NCBI GenBank assembly: GCA_002434915.1
Contig: DJLG01000110.1
Coordinates: forward strand, 1,868-47,336
Direction: 5' to 3'
Origin: Proteobacteria bacterium UBA6522
GTDB lineage: Bacteria; Pseudomonadota; Gammaproteobacteria; Steroidobacterales; Rariloculaceae
Length of the DNA: 45,469 bases
In this document: positions 8,149-16,594 of the stretch, one piece after another
How the letters are laid out: each line of letters starts with the position of its first letter
How positions within the stretch are numbered: the stretch's first letter is position 1
Position numbers and translations under genes: made by a program
Notes under the pieces: model-generated
Database searches by the model: none
Told to the model about the DNA's origin: nothing
What the model saw: the letters and a program-made list of their open reading frames with translations, nothing else

Positions 8149-9003
8149 TTAAGTTTCTGGCGAATACAGTGTCGTCATAGTTGCCGTTATGCATAGCACT
8201 ATAATTATCAGTAATATTTCTAATGAAATGGCCCGCTTAAAAATCGAGATAGAGTGGTGATTTTCTATTGAAAGAGAGGGTCCAAGTTTGAATTTATTGA
8301 ATGCTGCTATACCCATTAACGCTGAAAAACCAATGATTTTGCTTGTAAGTAATATGCCGTAAGGGGTTTTAAGGCTAGTTAAGCTGGGGAGAAGTATTAA
8401 TGCGATCCCTAATCCAGCACATGGTATTAGGGGGACAGTAAAGCTCGCTATTTTTGAGAAATGTTTTACAAGCTTTGCCGCTATTAATTTTTCTTGTGAA
8501 CATACTAAATGTAACGGTATAAGCGCTCCAAACCAAAAAGCGGCTAAAAGTAAATGGATAGTAAGGAGAATCGCAAGAACCCACTGCTGTTCGCTTGCTG
8601 CTACATGCCCCATCAAACTAAATGAAGCTGCTATAAAACAGGCACCAACTATTCCAGCCATACGACTCAGCCTCGAAGATTGTAGAAATGATGCTCCTAC
8701 AATTATTGTTCCTAATAACTTTAAAAACTGAGCAAACCCAAAGTTAGATGTGATTAAAAATTCATGTAAGGAAAAGTCAAGGAAGCCACTTAGTAATCCA
8801 GTTAAGCGTATCGGTTCTAAAAGATAACGTACAAGTATAAAAGTTGCTCCGGATAAGGCAGAAATTTTGCCTAGTAAATAGATAGGGGTTTTTGATATTG
8901 TCAAATGGCGATTAAAAAGACTAATAAACAAAGCTACGCCAGCAGATTGTAGTAGAGATATAAAAATTGCTGTACGCAGAACTACAACAAAGCTATCCAG
9001 CAT
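8149..9003 (-). CDS. copD: CopD-domain copper resistance membrane protein
   Basis: 284 residues from the ATG at 9003 (a TTG nine bases upstream is possible). The sequence is almost entirely hydrophobic, with about eight membrane-spanning segments, and fits the CopD family of inner-membrane proteins thought to take copper from CopC into the cytoplasm. The conserved central part H-V-A-A-S-E-Q-Q-W and the helix with L-L-A-A-F-W-F-G-A-L-I-P-L-H are typical of CopD, with His residues as possible metal ligands. It follows the CopC gene with only 12 bases between them, as in other copCD operons. Confidence 0.88.
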   Translation of the reverse strand: MLDSFVVVLRTAIFISLLQSAGVALFISLFNRHLTISKTPIYLLGKISALSGATFILVRYLLEPIRLTGLLSGFLDFSLHEFLITSNFGFAQFLKLLGTIIVGASFLQSSRLSRMAGIVGACFIAASFSLMGHVAASEQQWVLAILLTIHLLLAAFWFGALIPLHLVCSQEKLIAAKLVKHFSKIASFTVPLIPCAGLGIALILLPSLTSLKTPYGILLTSKIIGFSALMGIAAFNKFKLGPSLSIENHHSISIFKRAISLEILLIIIVLCITATMTTLYSPET

Positions 9004-9015
9004 GTTAGTCAATGG

Positions 9016-9384
9016 TTACTTTCTAGATACTAACTCTGCTATTTCAAATTGGAATTCACCAGATACAATATGCATATCTGCGCCAACCGCACGCCACTTA
9101 ACTATATAAGTACCGGGTGGAATTGAAGGTGTAGAAATAGAAAATTCTTGTTGCGTGGTGGTTGGCATTGCACCAAGGTCAATAACTTTTCCATCGTTAT
9201 CTTCTACAGAAAAAGCAGTGAGCCTGACTTCTGTGGAAAAACCCAATGCGATATTTTCGGGAGCTATAGTTTCTATCGAGTTATCAGCTGGATTAGAGCT
9301 TGACAGTACCGTATGTGCTTGTGCAGGCAGCCCTAGTATTGCCAAAAAAACTGTTATAAATAGCGTCAATATACGTATTTTCAT
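9016..9384 (-). CDS. copC: CopC-domain periplasmic copper-binding protein
   Basis: 122 residues. The signal peptide ends L-P-A-Q-A, so the mature protein starts with His (H-T-V-L-S-S-S-N-P-A). This N-terminal His, together with the late motif D-M-H-I-V-S-G, provides the Cu(II) ligands known for CopC. The remainder is the expected Ig-like beta sandwich: L-G-F-S-T-E-V, P-P-G-T-Y-I-V-K-W and a last strand G-E-F-Q-F-E-I. A strong SD (GAGGGAG, 9391-9397) fixes the start. Forms an operon with CopD. Confidence 0.9.
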   Translation of the reverse strand: MKIRILTLFITVFLAILGLPAQAHTVLSSSNPADNSIETIAPENIALGFSTEVRLTAFSVEDNDGKVIDLGAMPTTTQQEFSISTPSIPPGTYIVKWRAVGADMHIVSGEFQFEIAELVSRK

Positions 9385-9683
9385 GTATTTCTCCCTCTAG
9401 GTACTAAGATAGCTGTTCCGTACGATTGAAACAACGGTAGTTAGTAGATTTTTTAGTTACATTTTTTAAGTGACGGGGATGCAAGGGATATGGACAATAG
9501 CAGAATGATTTTGGTTTCGGCACGATGTCACTTGTATAGGTGGTAAGTACGGAAATCATTTTTTGGTTAGATCATGCAGATGCAACTATTCCTCAAGGGC
9601 TTTATTTCGTGGGCATAGGTCGTAATCATTAAAAGTTATCTGATAGTAGGTCTTAAACCATAAAGTTTTTGGAGAGATATATC
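9385..9683. other. Divergent intergenic region between copC and the TRAP permease
   Basis: 299 bases without a convincing gene. It holds the copC ribosome binding site and a candidate promoter on the minus strand, and GGAGAG (9671-9676) for the TRAP permease on the plus strand. A frame from GTG 9540 to TAA 9632 encodes 30 residues but has no SD and no recognisable similarity. Confidence 0.5.
9406..9434 (-). promoter_or_regulatory. Candidate sigma-70-type promoter for copCD
   Basis: On the minus strand TTGTTT (9434-9429) and TATCTT (9411-9406) are separated by 17 bases, each matching four of six consensus positions. It lies 22 bases upstream of the copC start, just before the SD. Prediction by eye only. 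Confidence 0.33.
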
Positions 9684-11585
9684 TTGCAGAGCTATATAGA
9701 TATTCTAAAAAATATTTATCTTGCTACGATCGTTTTGATTGGTGTGGCCTGGGTGATTGATATTCCTCAATATTTTGGTTTATCCCTTATCTCAGCTGAG
9801 TGGATGGGACCGCTACTTTCTATTGGCATAGCAGCCGCTTTTCTTAAGCATCCATATTCAAAAAAAGCTGGGTTATTCGAGATTATTCTTGGTTTTGCAG
9901 CGCTTTTGAGTTGGTGTTGGATGTCATTACATTACGCCGATTGGATTATAGACATTTTTGGGTATACCGCAGAGAAATTTATACCGGGCATTATTGCCCT
10001 ATTACTTCTTATGGAAGCACTCCGTAAATCAGCTGGATTACCTATAACCATTTTGGTTTGGACTTTAATAGCCTATGGTTTTTTTGGTTACTTAATGCCA
10101 CAGCCATTTGAAGCAGAACAACTTCAAATGCCCCGCTTAATCATGTATCTCTATTCCGATACTAATGGTATTCCTGGACAAGTACTTTCTGTTATCGGAA
10201 GGCTGGTGCTTGCATTTATTGTGCTCGGTAAGTTAATGGAAATAACCGGTGCAACCCAATTTTTTACAAATCTAGCGTTGGCTGCAATGGGACATCGCCG
10301 TGGTGGCCCAGCAAAAGTTGCTGTTGTGGCATCCAGTGTTTTTGGCTCTATTAATGGCACCTCAGTAGGTAACATTATGTCAACTGGGATAGTAACAATC
10401 CCATTGATGAAAAAAGCTGGATTTAAAGCTCATTATGCCGCAGCAATTGAGGCTGTAGCCTCTAATGGGGGACAATTTGCTCCGCCTGTTATGGGTGCTA
10501 CTGCATTTTTAATTGCTGAGTTTCTGCAAATGAACTACATAGATGTTGTTATTGCAGCAATAGTGCCTGCTTCGCTTTACTACGTATGCCTCTTTTTACA
10601 AGTCGATGCTATTGCATTAAGAGATGGTCTTCATGGTCTTCCAAAGAAGGATTTGCCAAAGGCCTCGAAGGTCTTAAAAAAAGGATGGGTATTTCTATTA
10701 CCACTTGGTTTTTTGCTATACCTATTGTTTTGGAGAGGTTTTAACCCAGCAGTTGCAGCGCTTTGGTCGGTAGGGGCTTTATTAATTTTATCTTCATTGC
10801 TTAGACGGCGGTTTTTAACGTTAAAAGAATGGGGTGCCCTTATAGTTGGTGGTGGGGAAAATATGCTGCCATTATTAATGATTGGTGGCGGTGCAGGCGT
10901 AGTCATTGGAGTAATGAATATAACTGGCCTAGGTTTTTCCCTGTCACTCGTTTTAACTCAAATTGGAACAAATGCAGGCATGCTTGTTATGCTGATGCTA
11001 ACAGGCGTAATTGCAATAATCCTTGGCATGGGCATGCCTACGCCAGCAATTTATGTCGTGCTTTCAGTTATTCTTGCCCCTGCTATTGTTGATATGGGCG
11101 TATCCCCAATAGCTGCGCACTTATTCATTTTTTACTTTGGTCTTTTATCCTTTCTTACACCACCTGTAGCCATAGCTAGCTTTGTTGCAGCAGGTCTTGC
11201 TGGGAGTAAAATATGGCCTACTTCATGGTCTGGCGTGCAGCTTGCTGCAGTAGCATATATTTTGCCTTTTCTCTGGTGTTTTAACGAAGCCCTACTGCTA
11301 CAAGGCTCTACCATTGCAAATATTTATGCCGTAATTACAGCGCTTGTTGCTGCATTATTGATAGCAAAAGCATTACAAATTATGGTGGAAAGAACACGGT
11401 CCTCTTTGGGGATAGGGCTCTTAGTATTTGGGGGAGGGCTAGTCGTTGGTAGTAGCACCATATGGCTAGGTAATGAGTCTATTTTAACGCTGATTGTTGC
11501 CGGTACTGGAATTAGCATTCTAGTTCTAATTAGAACTTACTGGCATCAAGGACATGTTTTTATGGCAAGTAAAAAGCAATACTAG
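9684..11585 (+). CDS. Fused TRAP transporter permease (DctQM type, TAXI-associated)
   Basis: 633 residues. The TTG at 9684 is preferred because GGAGAG (9671-9676) lies seven bases before it; the longer TTG start at 9669 would place this SD inside the gene. The protein is polytopic: four or so N-terminal helices of the small (DctQ-like) part, then the DctM-like part with G-S-I-N-G-T-S-V-G-N, G-G-Q-F-A-P-P-V-M-G and G-M-G-M-P-T-P-A-I-Y-V, signatures of TRAP large subunits of the fused type. These permeases import organic acids with sodium, aided by a TAXI-type periplasmic binding protein. No such protein is nearby, so the substrate is unknown and the partner is probably encoded elsewhere. Confidence 0.92.
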   Translation: MQSYIDILKNIYLATIVLIGVAWVIDIPQYFGLSLISAEWMGPLLSIGIAAAFLKHPYSKKAGLFEIILGFAALLSWCWMSLHYADWIIDIFGYTAEKFIPGIIALLLLMEALRKSAGLPITILVWTLIAYGFFGYLMPQPFEAEQLQMPRLIMYLYSDTNGIPGQVLSVIGRLVLAFIVLGKLMEITGATQFFTNLALAAMGHRRGGPAKVAVVASSVFGSINGTSVGNIMSTGIVTIPLMKKAGFKAHYAAAIEAVASNGGQFAPPVMGATAFLIAEFLQMNYIDVVIAAIVPASLYYVCLFLQVDAIALRDGLHGLPKKDLPKASKVLKKGWVFLLPLGFLLYLLFWRGFNPAVAALWSVGALLILSSLLRRRFLTLKEWGALIVGGGENMLPLLMIGGGAGVVIGVMNITGLGFSLSLVLTQIGTNAGMLVMLMLTGVIAIILGMGMPTPAIYVVLSVILAPAIVDMGVSPIAAHLFIFYFGLLSFLTPPVAIASFVAAGLAGSKIWPTSWSGVQLAAVAYILPFLWCFNEALLLQGSTIANIYAVITALVAALLIAKALQIMVERTRSSLGIGLLVFGGGLVVGSSTIWLGNESILTLIVAGTGISILVLIRTYWHQGHVFMASKKQY

Positions 11586-11607
11586 ATGTACTAGCTATAT
11601 GCCTTTA

Positions 11608-11625
11608 CAGGTCTTAAAAGACCTG
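11608..11625. terminator. Possible weak bidirectional terminator
   Basis: Inverted repeat CAGGTCTT-AA-AAGACCTG between the convergent TRAP permease and the DUF6152 gene. The position suits a terminator, but neither side has a real T-run, so it is weak. Confidence 0.3.
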
Positions 11626-11652
11626 AAATAAAGATCACAAGGTAGTGTAAAA

Positions 11653-12036
11653 CTAGGTGATTCTATTTGGGTAAACGTCGTAGTTTTTTCCGCTATAGGT
11701 TACCCGCACAGTTTTAACCTCATAACTCTCAGGATTACTATTACGATTACCACGTATGGATACTTCAGCACCTACAGGTATAGTTTCTTCAGCAAGCCCG
11801 GAACGTCTAGTTCTTGATGGTGGACCCATAGTGATATCCCAGACTTGTCCACTTTCGTCTTCGATCTGCATATGTGCGTGTGGACCTGACATGCTGAGAG
11901 CCCGATGCAATGTTCCGGATAACTCGAATTGATCGTTAGTTTGTCCGCTCCAGCCGTGGTGTGCCGAGACCTGAGTTGCCACTAATCCAAGTGTTACGAA
12001 GATTGTAGCAATACTGACAGTTATTTTGTTAAGCAT
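11653..12036 (-). CDS. Exported DUF6152-family protein (divergent member)
   Basis: 127 residues from the ATG at 12036, which has GAAGGAA eight bases before it; the in-frame TTG at 12051 overlaps that SD and is less likely. The signal peptide ends T-Q-V-S-A and the mature protein begins H-H-G-W-S-G. The DUF6152 pattern follows, with S-G-P-H-A-H-M replacing the usual N-P-H, then W-D-I-T-M-G-P and V-G-A-E-V-S-I-R-G. Unlike the other copies in the window it has no GxWEGDTL-type neighbour; the RidA-like lipoprotein lies 98 bases upstream on the same strand. Function unknown. Confidence 0.83.
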   Translation of the reverse strand: MLNKITVSIATIFVTLGLVATQVSAHHGWSGQTNDQFELSGTLHRALSMSGPHAHMQIEDESGQVWDITMGPPSRTRRSGLAEETIPVGAEVSIRGNRNSNPESYEVKTVRVTYSGKNYDVYPNRIT

Positions 12037-12134
12037 AATCTGTTCCTTCAAACGGGATTTAGCGCCTCACCAGTAGGCCAACAATAGCATATCTCTAGTA
12101 TATAAGGCGTAGCTTCTTAACAATTTTTCGCCTC

Positions 12135-12665
12135 CTATTGAGGTATCACAGCGACGGCTTCCACTTCTAAAACAAATCTTGGGTCTGAAGCTACACGAAC
12201 AATCTCTATAGTTGTACTGGCTGGGTTATGGTTTGGTCCCCAATATCGATTCATCACCTCTCGAATCGTGTCTCCATTAGTGGCAACATCTTTAACAAAT
12301 TTTGTAACTTGAATTACATCTGTAATTTCTCCCCCAGCGGCTTCAACTGTTCTTTTTATTCTTTCCATTACTCTAACTGTTGCAGCTTCAGCACCAAAGT
12401 CTAGATGATCAAATTCAGTTGCATCATGAGGGTGGCTATGTGGGACTGGTGCACCACTTGTGCCTGAAAGAAACAAAATCTGACCTGATCCAACAGAAAT
12501 CGCTGAGGTAAACGGCATGTTTGCACCACTGCTAGGCTCAGTTCCCGGCAGGTGAATATACTCAAACTGTTGATCACCTGTGCTGCAGCCGCAAAGAATC
12601 AGTGTGATAAATATTAAGGCCCATATCCTTAACCTCTTATTTAATTGCACTAAAGACTGAATCAT
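12135..12665 (-). CDS. RidA/YjgF-family lipoprotein
   Basis: 176 residues; the ATG at 12665 is preceded by GGGGGAAACC. A lipoprotein signal is clear: hydrophobic core followed by L-I-L-C-G-C-S (residues about 23-28). The rest is a Rid domain (S-G-Q-I-L-F-L-S-G-T, then the helix V-M-E-R-I-K-R-T-V-E, D-V-I-Q-V-T-K-F-V, and the last strand F-V-L-E-V-E-A-V-A-V). Where RidA has P-A-R-S, this protein has P-A-S-T, so the substrate-binding Arg is absent, as in the other Rid-like protein of the window. Membrane anchoring of a Rid-fold protein is uncommon and suggests a binding role outside the cytoplasm. Confidence 0.88.
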   Translation of the reverse strand: MIQSLVQLNKRLRIWALIFITLILCGCSTGDQQFEYIHLPGTEPSSGANMPFTSAISVGSGQILFLSGTSGAPVPHSHPHDATEFDHLDFGAEAATVRVMERIKRTVEAAGGEITDVIQVTKFVKDVATNGDTIREVMNRYWGPNHNPASTTIEIVRVASDPRFVLEVEAVAVIPQ

Positions 12666-12737
12666 GGTTTCCCCCTATTATTTTTAAAAAATAATTTCTT
12701 AGTAAATATAAAAGCCATAACACCTATAAAACTTGAA

Positions 12738-14018
12738 TCATTGGATTTCGGCAAGTTGTTGAAGCAGGGCACCCCTAGCGCTGTTAGCAGGCACGAATCG
12801 CTGCACTCTAAAAGAATCAACCTCCCCTGTGTAAATATTTCCTTGCGAGTCGACCGCTATCATGTGAAGACCAAAGAACTCACCTCCACCCTCACCCATG
12901 TGACCCAGTTCTCCAACAACCTCACCATTTTCTCGATTTAGAAACCAGATTTTGTTATTCATGCGATCAGAGATATAAAGAAAGCGTTGTTCAGGATCAG
13001 AGGAAAATGCTACGCCACCAGTTGAACCTCCTCCTCCGGTACTGGGCGCTAGTATAAATTCATCTAGGAATTCTCCTTGCTTCGTAGTTACATGAATTCG
13101 ATTAGCATTTCTGTCTGCGGCATAGACTAGCCCATCATTCGAGATATTTAATGTTAGGTGACCTGCAAAGTCCTTGGGCATTGGACCATTTGGTGTGTAC
13201 TCATGGTCCGCATCATCTATGCTGATCATCTCTAATGATTTTCCATAAGCCCCCCATCCTCTCTTGAATTCAAAACTATCAAGATCAAAAACTAATACAC
13301 GCCCACCTAAGTAGTTATCAGCTATGTATACCTCTCTGTCCGTCTCCACTATCCTAATTTCTTCAAGTCCACCAACAATTACTGGAGTGTCTGGGGGATA
13401 TTTTTCACGAAAAACTTTAGCAGCAGCTGTTCTGGCTGCTATTTCTATCGGATCATCTGGACTATTTGGCATAAAAACTGAGGCATGTTCGAGAGTCCCT
13501 TTGCCTGGGGTAAATTCGACTGGAGGAAGTAGACCTACAGGGCCACCATTTTCTCTTTCTGCTGTGCGTGCTATTTCGGCAATCACCATTCCTGTTTGAG
13601 GGTCATACTTGCGAACCGTATCCTGCCCAATGTAAACAAATCCATTCTCATCAACATCCATCCCGTGTCCCTGTGGAGCATTGAAAGAACCAATAACATT
13701 TCCGATCTGATCTAGATGAATCATTGAAGGGGGACGAATACAACATTGTGCAATTGGTGGTGAAACTTCATTTAGTAGTTCCATATCGGATAAGTCGTTT
13801 GGTCGATTGAGGACCCAGATATTATTGTTGGCGTCAATAGCAAGTCCGGTTATACCGCCTACTTTCCAATTATTTGGAAGTGTCTGGGGCCATGTTGGAT
13901 CAGCATAGTACTTTTGTGGTTCTTGCGTATGAGCTACAGTGCTAAGAAATAATAATATCGATATAACATTGGTGATAAGAGGGAATACGGCTATTAATAC
14001 CGGTTTATTTTTAGACAT
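12738..14018 (-). CDS. Exported NHL-repeat-type beta-propeller protein
   Basis: 426 residues from the ATG at 14018, with GGGGGAG five bases upstream; a TTG at 14051 is unlikely. The signal peptide covers about the first 30 residues (ending V-A-H-T-Q). The body consists of six or so propeller blades with NHL-like sequences: I-T-G-L-A-I-D-A-N-N-N-I-W-V-L, G-M-D-V-D-E-N-G-F-V-Y-I-G, V-Y-I-A-D-N-Y, L-V-Y-A-A-D-R-N-A-N-R-I and M-I-A-V-D-S-Q-G-N-I-Y. This matches peptidyl-alpha-hydroxyglycine-lyase-like or 6-bladed propeller proteins that act as exported binding or enzyme scaffolds. No catalytic residues can be assigned. Confidence 0.87.
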   Translation of the reverse strand: MSKNKPVLIAVFPLITNVISILLFLSTVAHTQEPQKYYADPTWPQTLPNNWKVGGITGLAIDANNNIWVLNRPNDLSDMELLNEVSPPIAQCCIRPPSMIHLDQIGNVIGSFNAPQGHGMDVDENGFVYIGQDTVRKYDPQTGMVIAEIARTAERENGGPVGLLPPVEFTPGKGTLEHASVFMPNSPDDPIEIAARTAAAKVFREKYPPDTPVIVGGLEEIRIVETDREVYIADNYLGGRVLVFDLDSFEFKRGWGAYGKSLEMISIDDADHEYTPNGPMPKDFAGHLTLNISNDGLVYAADRNANRIHVTTKQGEFLDEFILAPSTGGGGSTGGVAFSSDPEQRFLYISDRMNNKIWFLNRENGEVVGELGHMGEGGGEFFGLHMIAVDSQGNIYTGEVDSFRVQRFVPANSARGALLQQLAEIQ

Positions 14019-14165
14019 AGTAATCTCCCCCTGAGTCAGATGTATTGTCAATGCTGATAATACTCTGCAATATGTTATATCAGCATAATAATTTTAATGT
14101 CTTCTGATAAGGAAGCTAATGCTTTATAGGGTTCGGTTTGAATAAGCCGTGATAAGGAGCTATGT

Positions 14166-15041
14166 ATGCAGGTTAGGGTCGTTATAGTTGCCATAACATG
14201 GGGTATTTTAAATATATCTCAGTCCGCATATGCGCAGGTTACACCAGAGGTCCAGTCTGTTCTCTATGAGGCGGCAGACACGCTAGGGTTACTTCGAACA
14301 CCTAGAGAAGTGGACCGTGTCATAACCATGATTTATTCAGGTTCAGGAACTAGGGTCATAGAGGGTGAAACTTGTGTCATGGATAGTTATCGAGCTAGTT
14401 TGCGCTATGCAATACCTGAAATTGTTCATCCTTTCCCGGTACCGGGTATGCGTGTTGATTTCACTTGTGTTGTTAGTGATGCCGAGCCACAGCGTTATGT
14501 GCAAGTTGTGGCAGGAGGATATGCTTGGGATGAAGATGAGCCAGGCGGCAACTCAGAGTCTATGCCTGAGACATTGCGTGAAAGATTGTTACAGATATGG
14601 CTTGTTCCACAGGGCCTAGTAAAGGCTGCTGTTGAAGCTGGGGAATTAGCTACCGCATCTTCTAATAGCGATGGAAATCCTGTGCTTACTTTTCCCTTGC
14701 CTGCTCCATTAGATGACACGATTGTGCAAGCCACATTTGACCCAGAAGTGTTTCTTTATCATACGATGCCAAACGGTACTAGGCGTGAATTTGGTCACCG
14801 GCTTGTACATGTTGAAACCGAGTTTGACGGTACCTTAGTAGAGGTGGCGTATGCTGACTACCAGGATTGGAATGAGTCTGACTATAAGGCAGATGTTTTG
14901 TTGCCGGGCCATATTATACAAACGGTTGATGGGGCTACGGTTATGGATTTAAATCTAAGTCTGAGCAACACATATAACCCTTATGTGGTTATGCCGTTGC
15001 CGGCAAACATTGCTGCGGCAGGAACTGCATTCTCAGAGTAA
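14166..15041 (+). CDS. Exported protein of unknown function, first gene of a DUF6152/GxWEGDTL operon
   Basis: 291 residues; AAGGAG (14153-14158) sits seven bases before the ATG. A signal peptide ends S-A-Y-A-Q (residue about 24). The mature part is acidic and beta-rich, with two Cys (E-T-C-V and F-T-C-V), and segments such as V-E-V-A-Y-A-D-Y-Q and L-P-G-H-I-I-Q that loosely recall the LolA-like beta-sheet fold of envelope proteins. I do not recognise a family with certainty. DUF6152 and GxWEGDTL genes follow at 64 and 66 bases, suggesting shared transcription. Confidence 0.78.
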   Translation: MQVRVVIVAITWGILNISQSAYAQVTPEVQSVLYEAADTLGLLRTPREVDRVITMIYSGSGTRVIEGETCVMDSYRASLRYAIPEIVHPFPVPGMRVDFTCVVSDAEPQRYVQVVAGGYAWDEDEPGGNSESMPETLRERLLQIWLVPQGLVKAAVEAGELATASSNSDGNPVLTFPLPAPLDDTIVQATFDPEVFLYHTMPNGTRREFGHRLVHVETEFDGTLVEVAYADYQDWNESDYKADVLLPGHIIQTVDGATVMDLNLSLSNTYNPYVVMPLPANIAAAGTAFSE

Positions 15042-15104
15042 ATTTGTTATTCGGACCATGCTATTATTTTTTAAATTTTCTTATTTTCTAAAGGAAACAA
15101 AGAG

Positions 15105-15515
15105 ATGCATCATAAATTTCGCTTAGTTGGTTTGGTGGGTGCTATGTTGGGTTTTCTTTTAGCGGCAACTCCAATAACTGCGCATCATGCAATCCAGGCT
15201 CAGTTTGATCAGGATAGGCTTGCTACTATCACTGGTGTGATGAGACGTGTGATGTGGATAAACCCACATGTGCGTTGGTTTTTAGATGTTGAGGATGAAA
15301 ATGGTGATGTAACCTCCTGGAATATCTCTGGGTCAGGACCTGGCGCGTTTCGTCGTGTAGGTATAAGTGGCCGCGATGTGTTCGTAACAGGAGAGACCTA
15401 CACTGCTACGATCGCTTTAGCAAAGGATGGGTCAGATTTTGGGTATATTGTCTCATTTATTCTTCCCGATGGCAGGAAGATTGATTTATGGCATCAATAC
15501 CAGTCCGAGGGTTAA
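15105..15515 (+). CDS. Exported DUF6152-family protein
   Basis: 136 residues. The signal peptide ends P-I-T-A and the mature protein begins H-H-A-I-Q-A-Q-F-D. The DUF6152 pattern is complete: I-T-G-V-M-R-R-V-M-W-I-N-P-H-V, a D-V-E-D-E-N-G turn, S-W-N-I-S-G, F-R-R-V-G-I and the final strand. AAAGGAAAC lies upstream of the ATG. It precedes the GxWEGDTL-family lipoprotein by 65 bases; the same two families are neighbours at 4477/5541 and 43874/43475. Confidence 0.88.
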   Translation: MHHKFRLVGLVGAMLGFLLAATPITAHHAIQAQFDQDRLATITGVMRRVMWINPHVRWFLDVEDENGDVTSWNISGSGPGAFRRVGISGRDVFVTGETYTATIALAKDGSDFGYIVSFILPDGRKIDLWHQYQSEG

Positions 15516-15580
15516 GAATAATCCAATGTGGATGACCGTTAACTAGAATTTAATAACTGGGATATTGAGATCCATAAGAA

Positions 15581-16552
15581 ATGAAAAATAGAACTATAAC
15601 CATGTCTTTTTTGCGTTACAGCTTAATGATCTTTAGTGCACTTGGTGTTACCACTTCTTTTGTAGCTTGTACATCTGGCCAAGATTCTGCCTCCTCCTCT
15701 GATATTGCTGTAAGTGACCAAGAACAAATGTCTGAAGTTGATGCTTCATCGACGCCCCGAACTGCCAATGGCAGGCCTGATTTAAATGGCCGATGGGGTA
15801 GTAGTGGTGGTGGAGGTAGTGTTATGGCAATTGAGCCTGACGGTACTGAATACAACTTTGATACATTTGCTGATTATCAGGCAGCTGTTAGTGAAGGTAG
15901 TGTGAGCCTTTCGGCTAGTATTATTGGGCGTAGACCTAACTATCGACATGGTAATAATGTTTATGGTGAGCGAGATGATGGGATGACTAGACGTTATTTC
16001 GCAAATCCACCTCTCTATAAAGGGGAGTTCTGGAATCGAATTGAATACTTGGATATCAATGGAAATATGGAGGATATGACTTTTATCTGTATGCCAGCTG
16101 GCGTACCGCGCATGGGACCACCAATTCGCATCTTACAGTCTGAATCAGATGTCGTTTTTCTTTATCAGCAACGTAATACTTGGCGTGTTATACCAACTGA
16201 TGGGCGTGATCATGATCCGTTGAATTCTCAAGACCAAACCTTCATGGGGGATTCTGTCGGACGTTGGGAAGGAGATACCCTTATTGTTGATGTTGTAGGC
16301 TTCAATGACCTTACTTGGCTTGGGTGGCCTGGTTGGTATCATACTAATGAAATGCGTGTTGAGGAACGCTTTACTCGTTTAGATGACACGCTTCTTTATG
16401 AGGTTACGGTGCATGATCCTGAAGTTTTAATTGAGCCATGGGAAATGGATCCGCGAGTTTTGAATCTAAACCCCAGTACAGCTACATACCTTGAGGACCC
16501 GCCTTGCTTAGATTTTGATTCTGCACATATGGTGACGAGGGAGCGTGGTTAA
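15581..16552 (+). CDS. GxWEGDTL-family lipoprotein of unknown function
   Basis: 323 residues. The N-terminus has a lipoprotein signal with F-V-A-C-T-S around residues 28-33. A Ser/Ala-rich linker follows, then N-G-R-P-D-L-N-G-R-W-G-S (about 62-75), a start also seen in the protein at 43874. The shared domain shows F-I-C-M-P-A-G-V-P-R, R-V-I-P-T-D-G-R, G-R-W-E-G-D-T-L-I-V-D-V, E-R-F, H-D-P and a second Cys near the end (P-P-C-L-D-F-D). The domain probably folds as a beta barrel or propeller, but no function is known. It lies after a DUF6152 gene. Confidence 0.84.
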   Translation: MKNRTITMSFLRYSLMIFSALGVTTSFVACTSGQDSASSSDIAVSDQEQMSEVDASSTPRTANGRPDLNGRWGSSGGGGSVMAIEPDGTEYNFDTFADYQAAVSEGSVSLSASIIGRRPNYRHGNNVYGERDDGMTRRYFANPPLYKGEFWNRIEYLDINGNMEDMTFICMPAGVPRMGPPIRILQSESDVVFLYQQRNTWRVIPTDGRDHDPLNSQDQTFMGDSVGRWEGDTLIVDVVGFNDLTWLGWPGWYHTNEMRVEERFTRLDDTLLYEVTVHDPEVLIEPWEMDPRVLNLNPSTATYLEDPPCLDFDSAHMVTRERG

Positions 16553-16594
16553 CTACTGTTTGTTACTAAATAGTAGATTAGAAAAAGGTAATGA

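Noticed and set aside
9540..9632. 30-residue frame in the copC/TRAP intergenic region
   Set aside because: GTG start without SD, no known similarity, and length expected by chance.
9669..9683. TTG at 9669 as start of the TRAP permease
   Set aside because: It would leave the SD GGAGAG inside the coding region; the TTG at 9684 is correctly spaced from it.
12037..12051. TTG at 12051 as start of the DUF6152 gene
   Set aside because: It overlaps the SD that serves the ATG at 12036.
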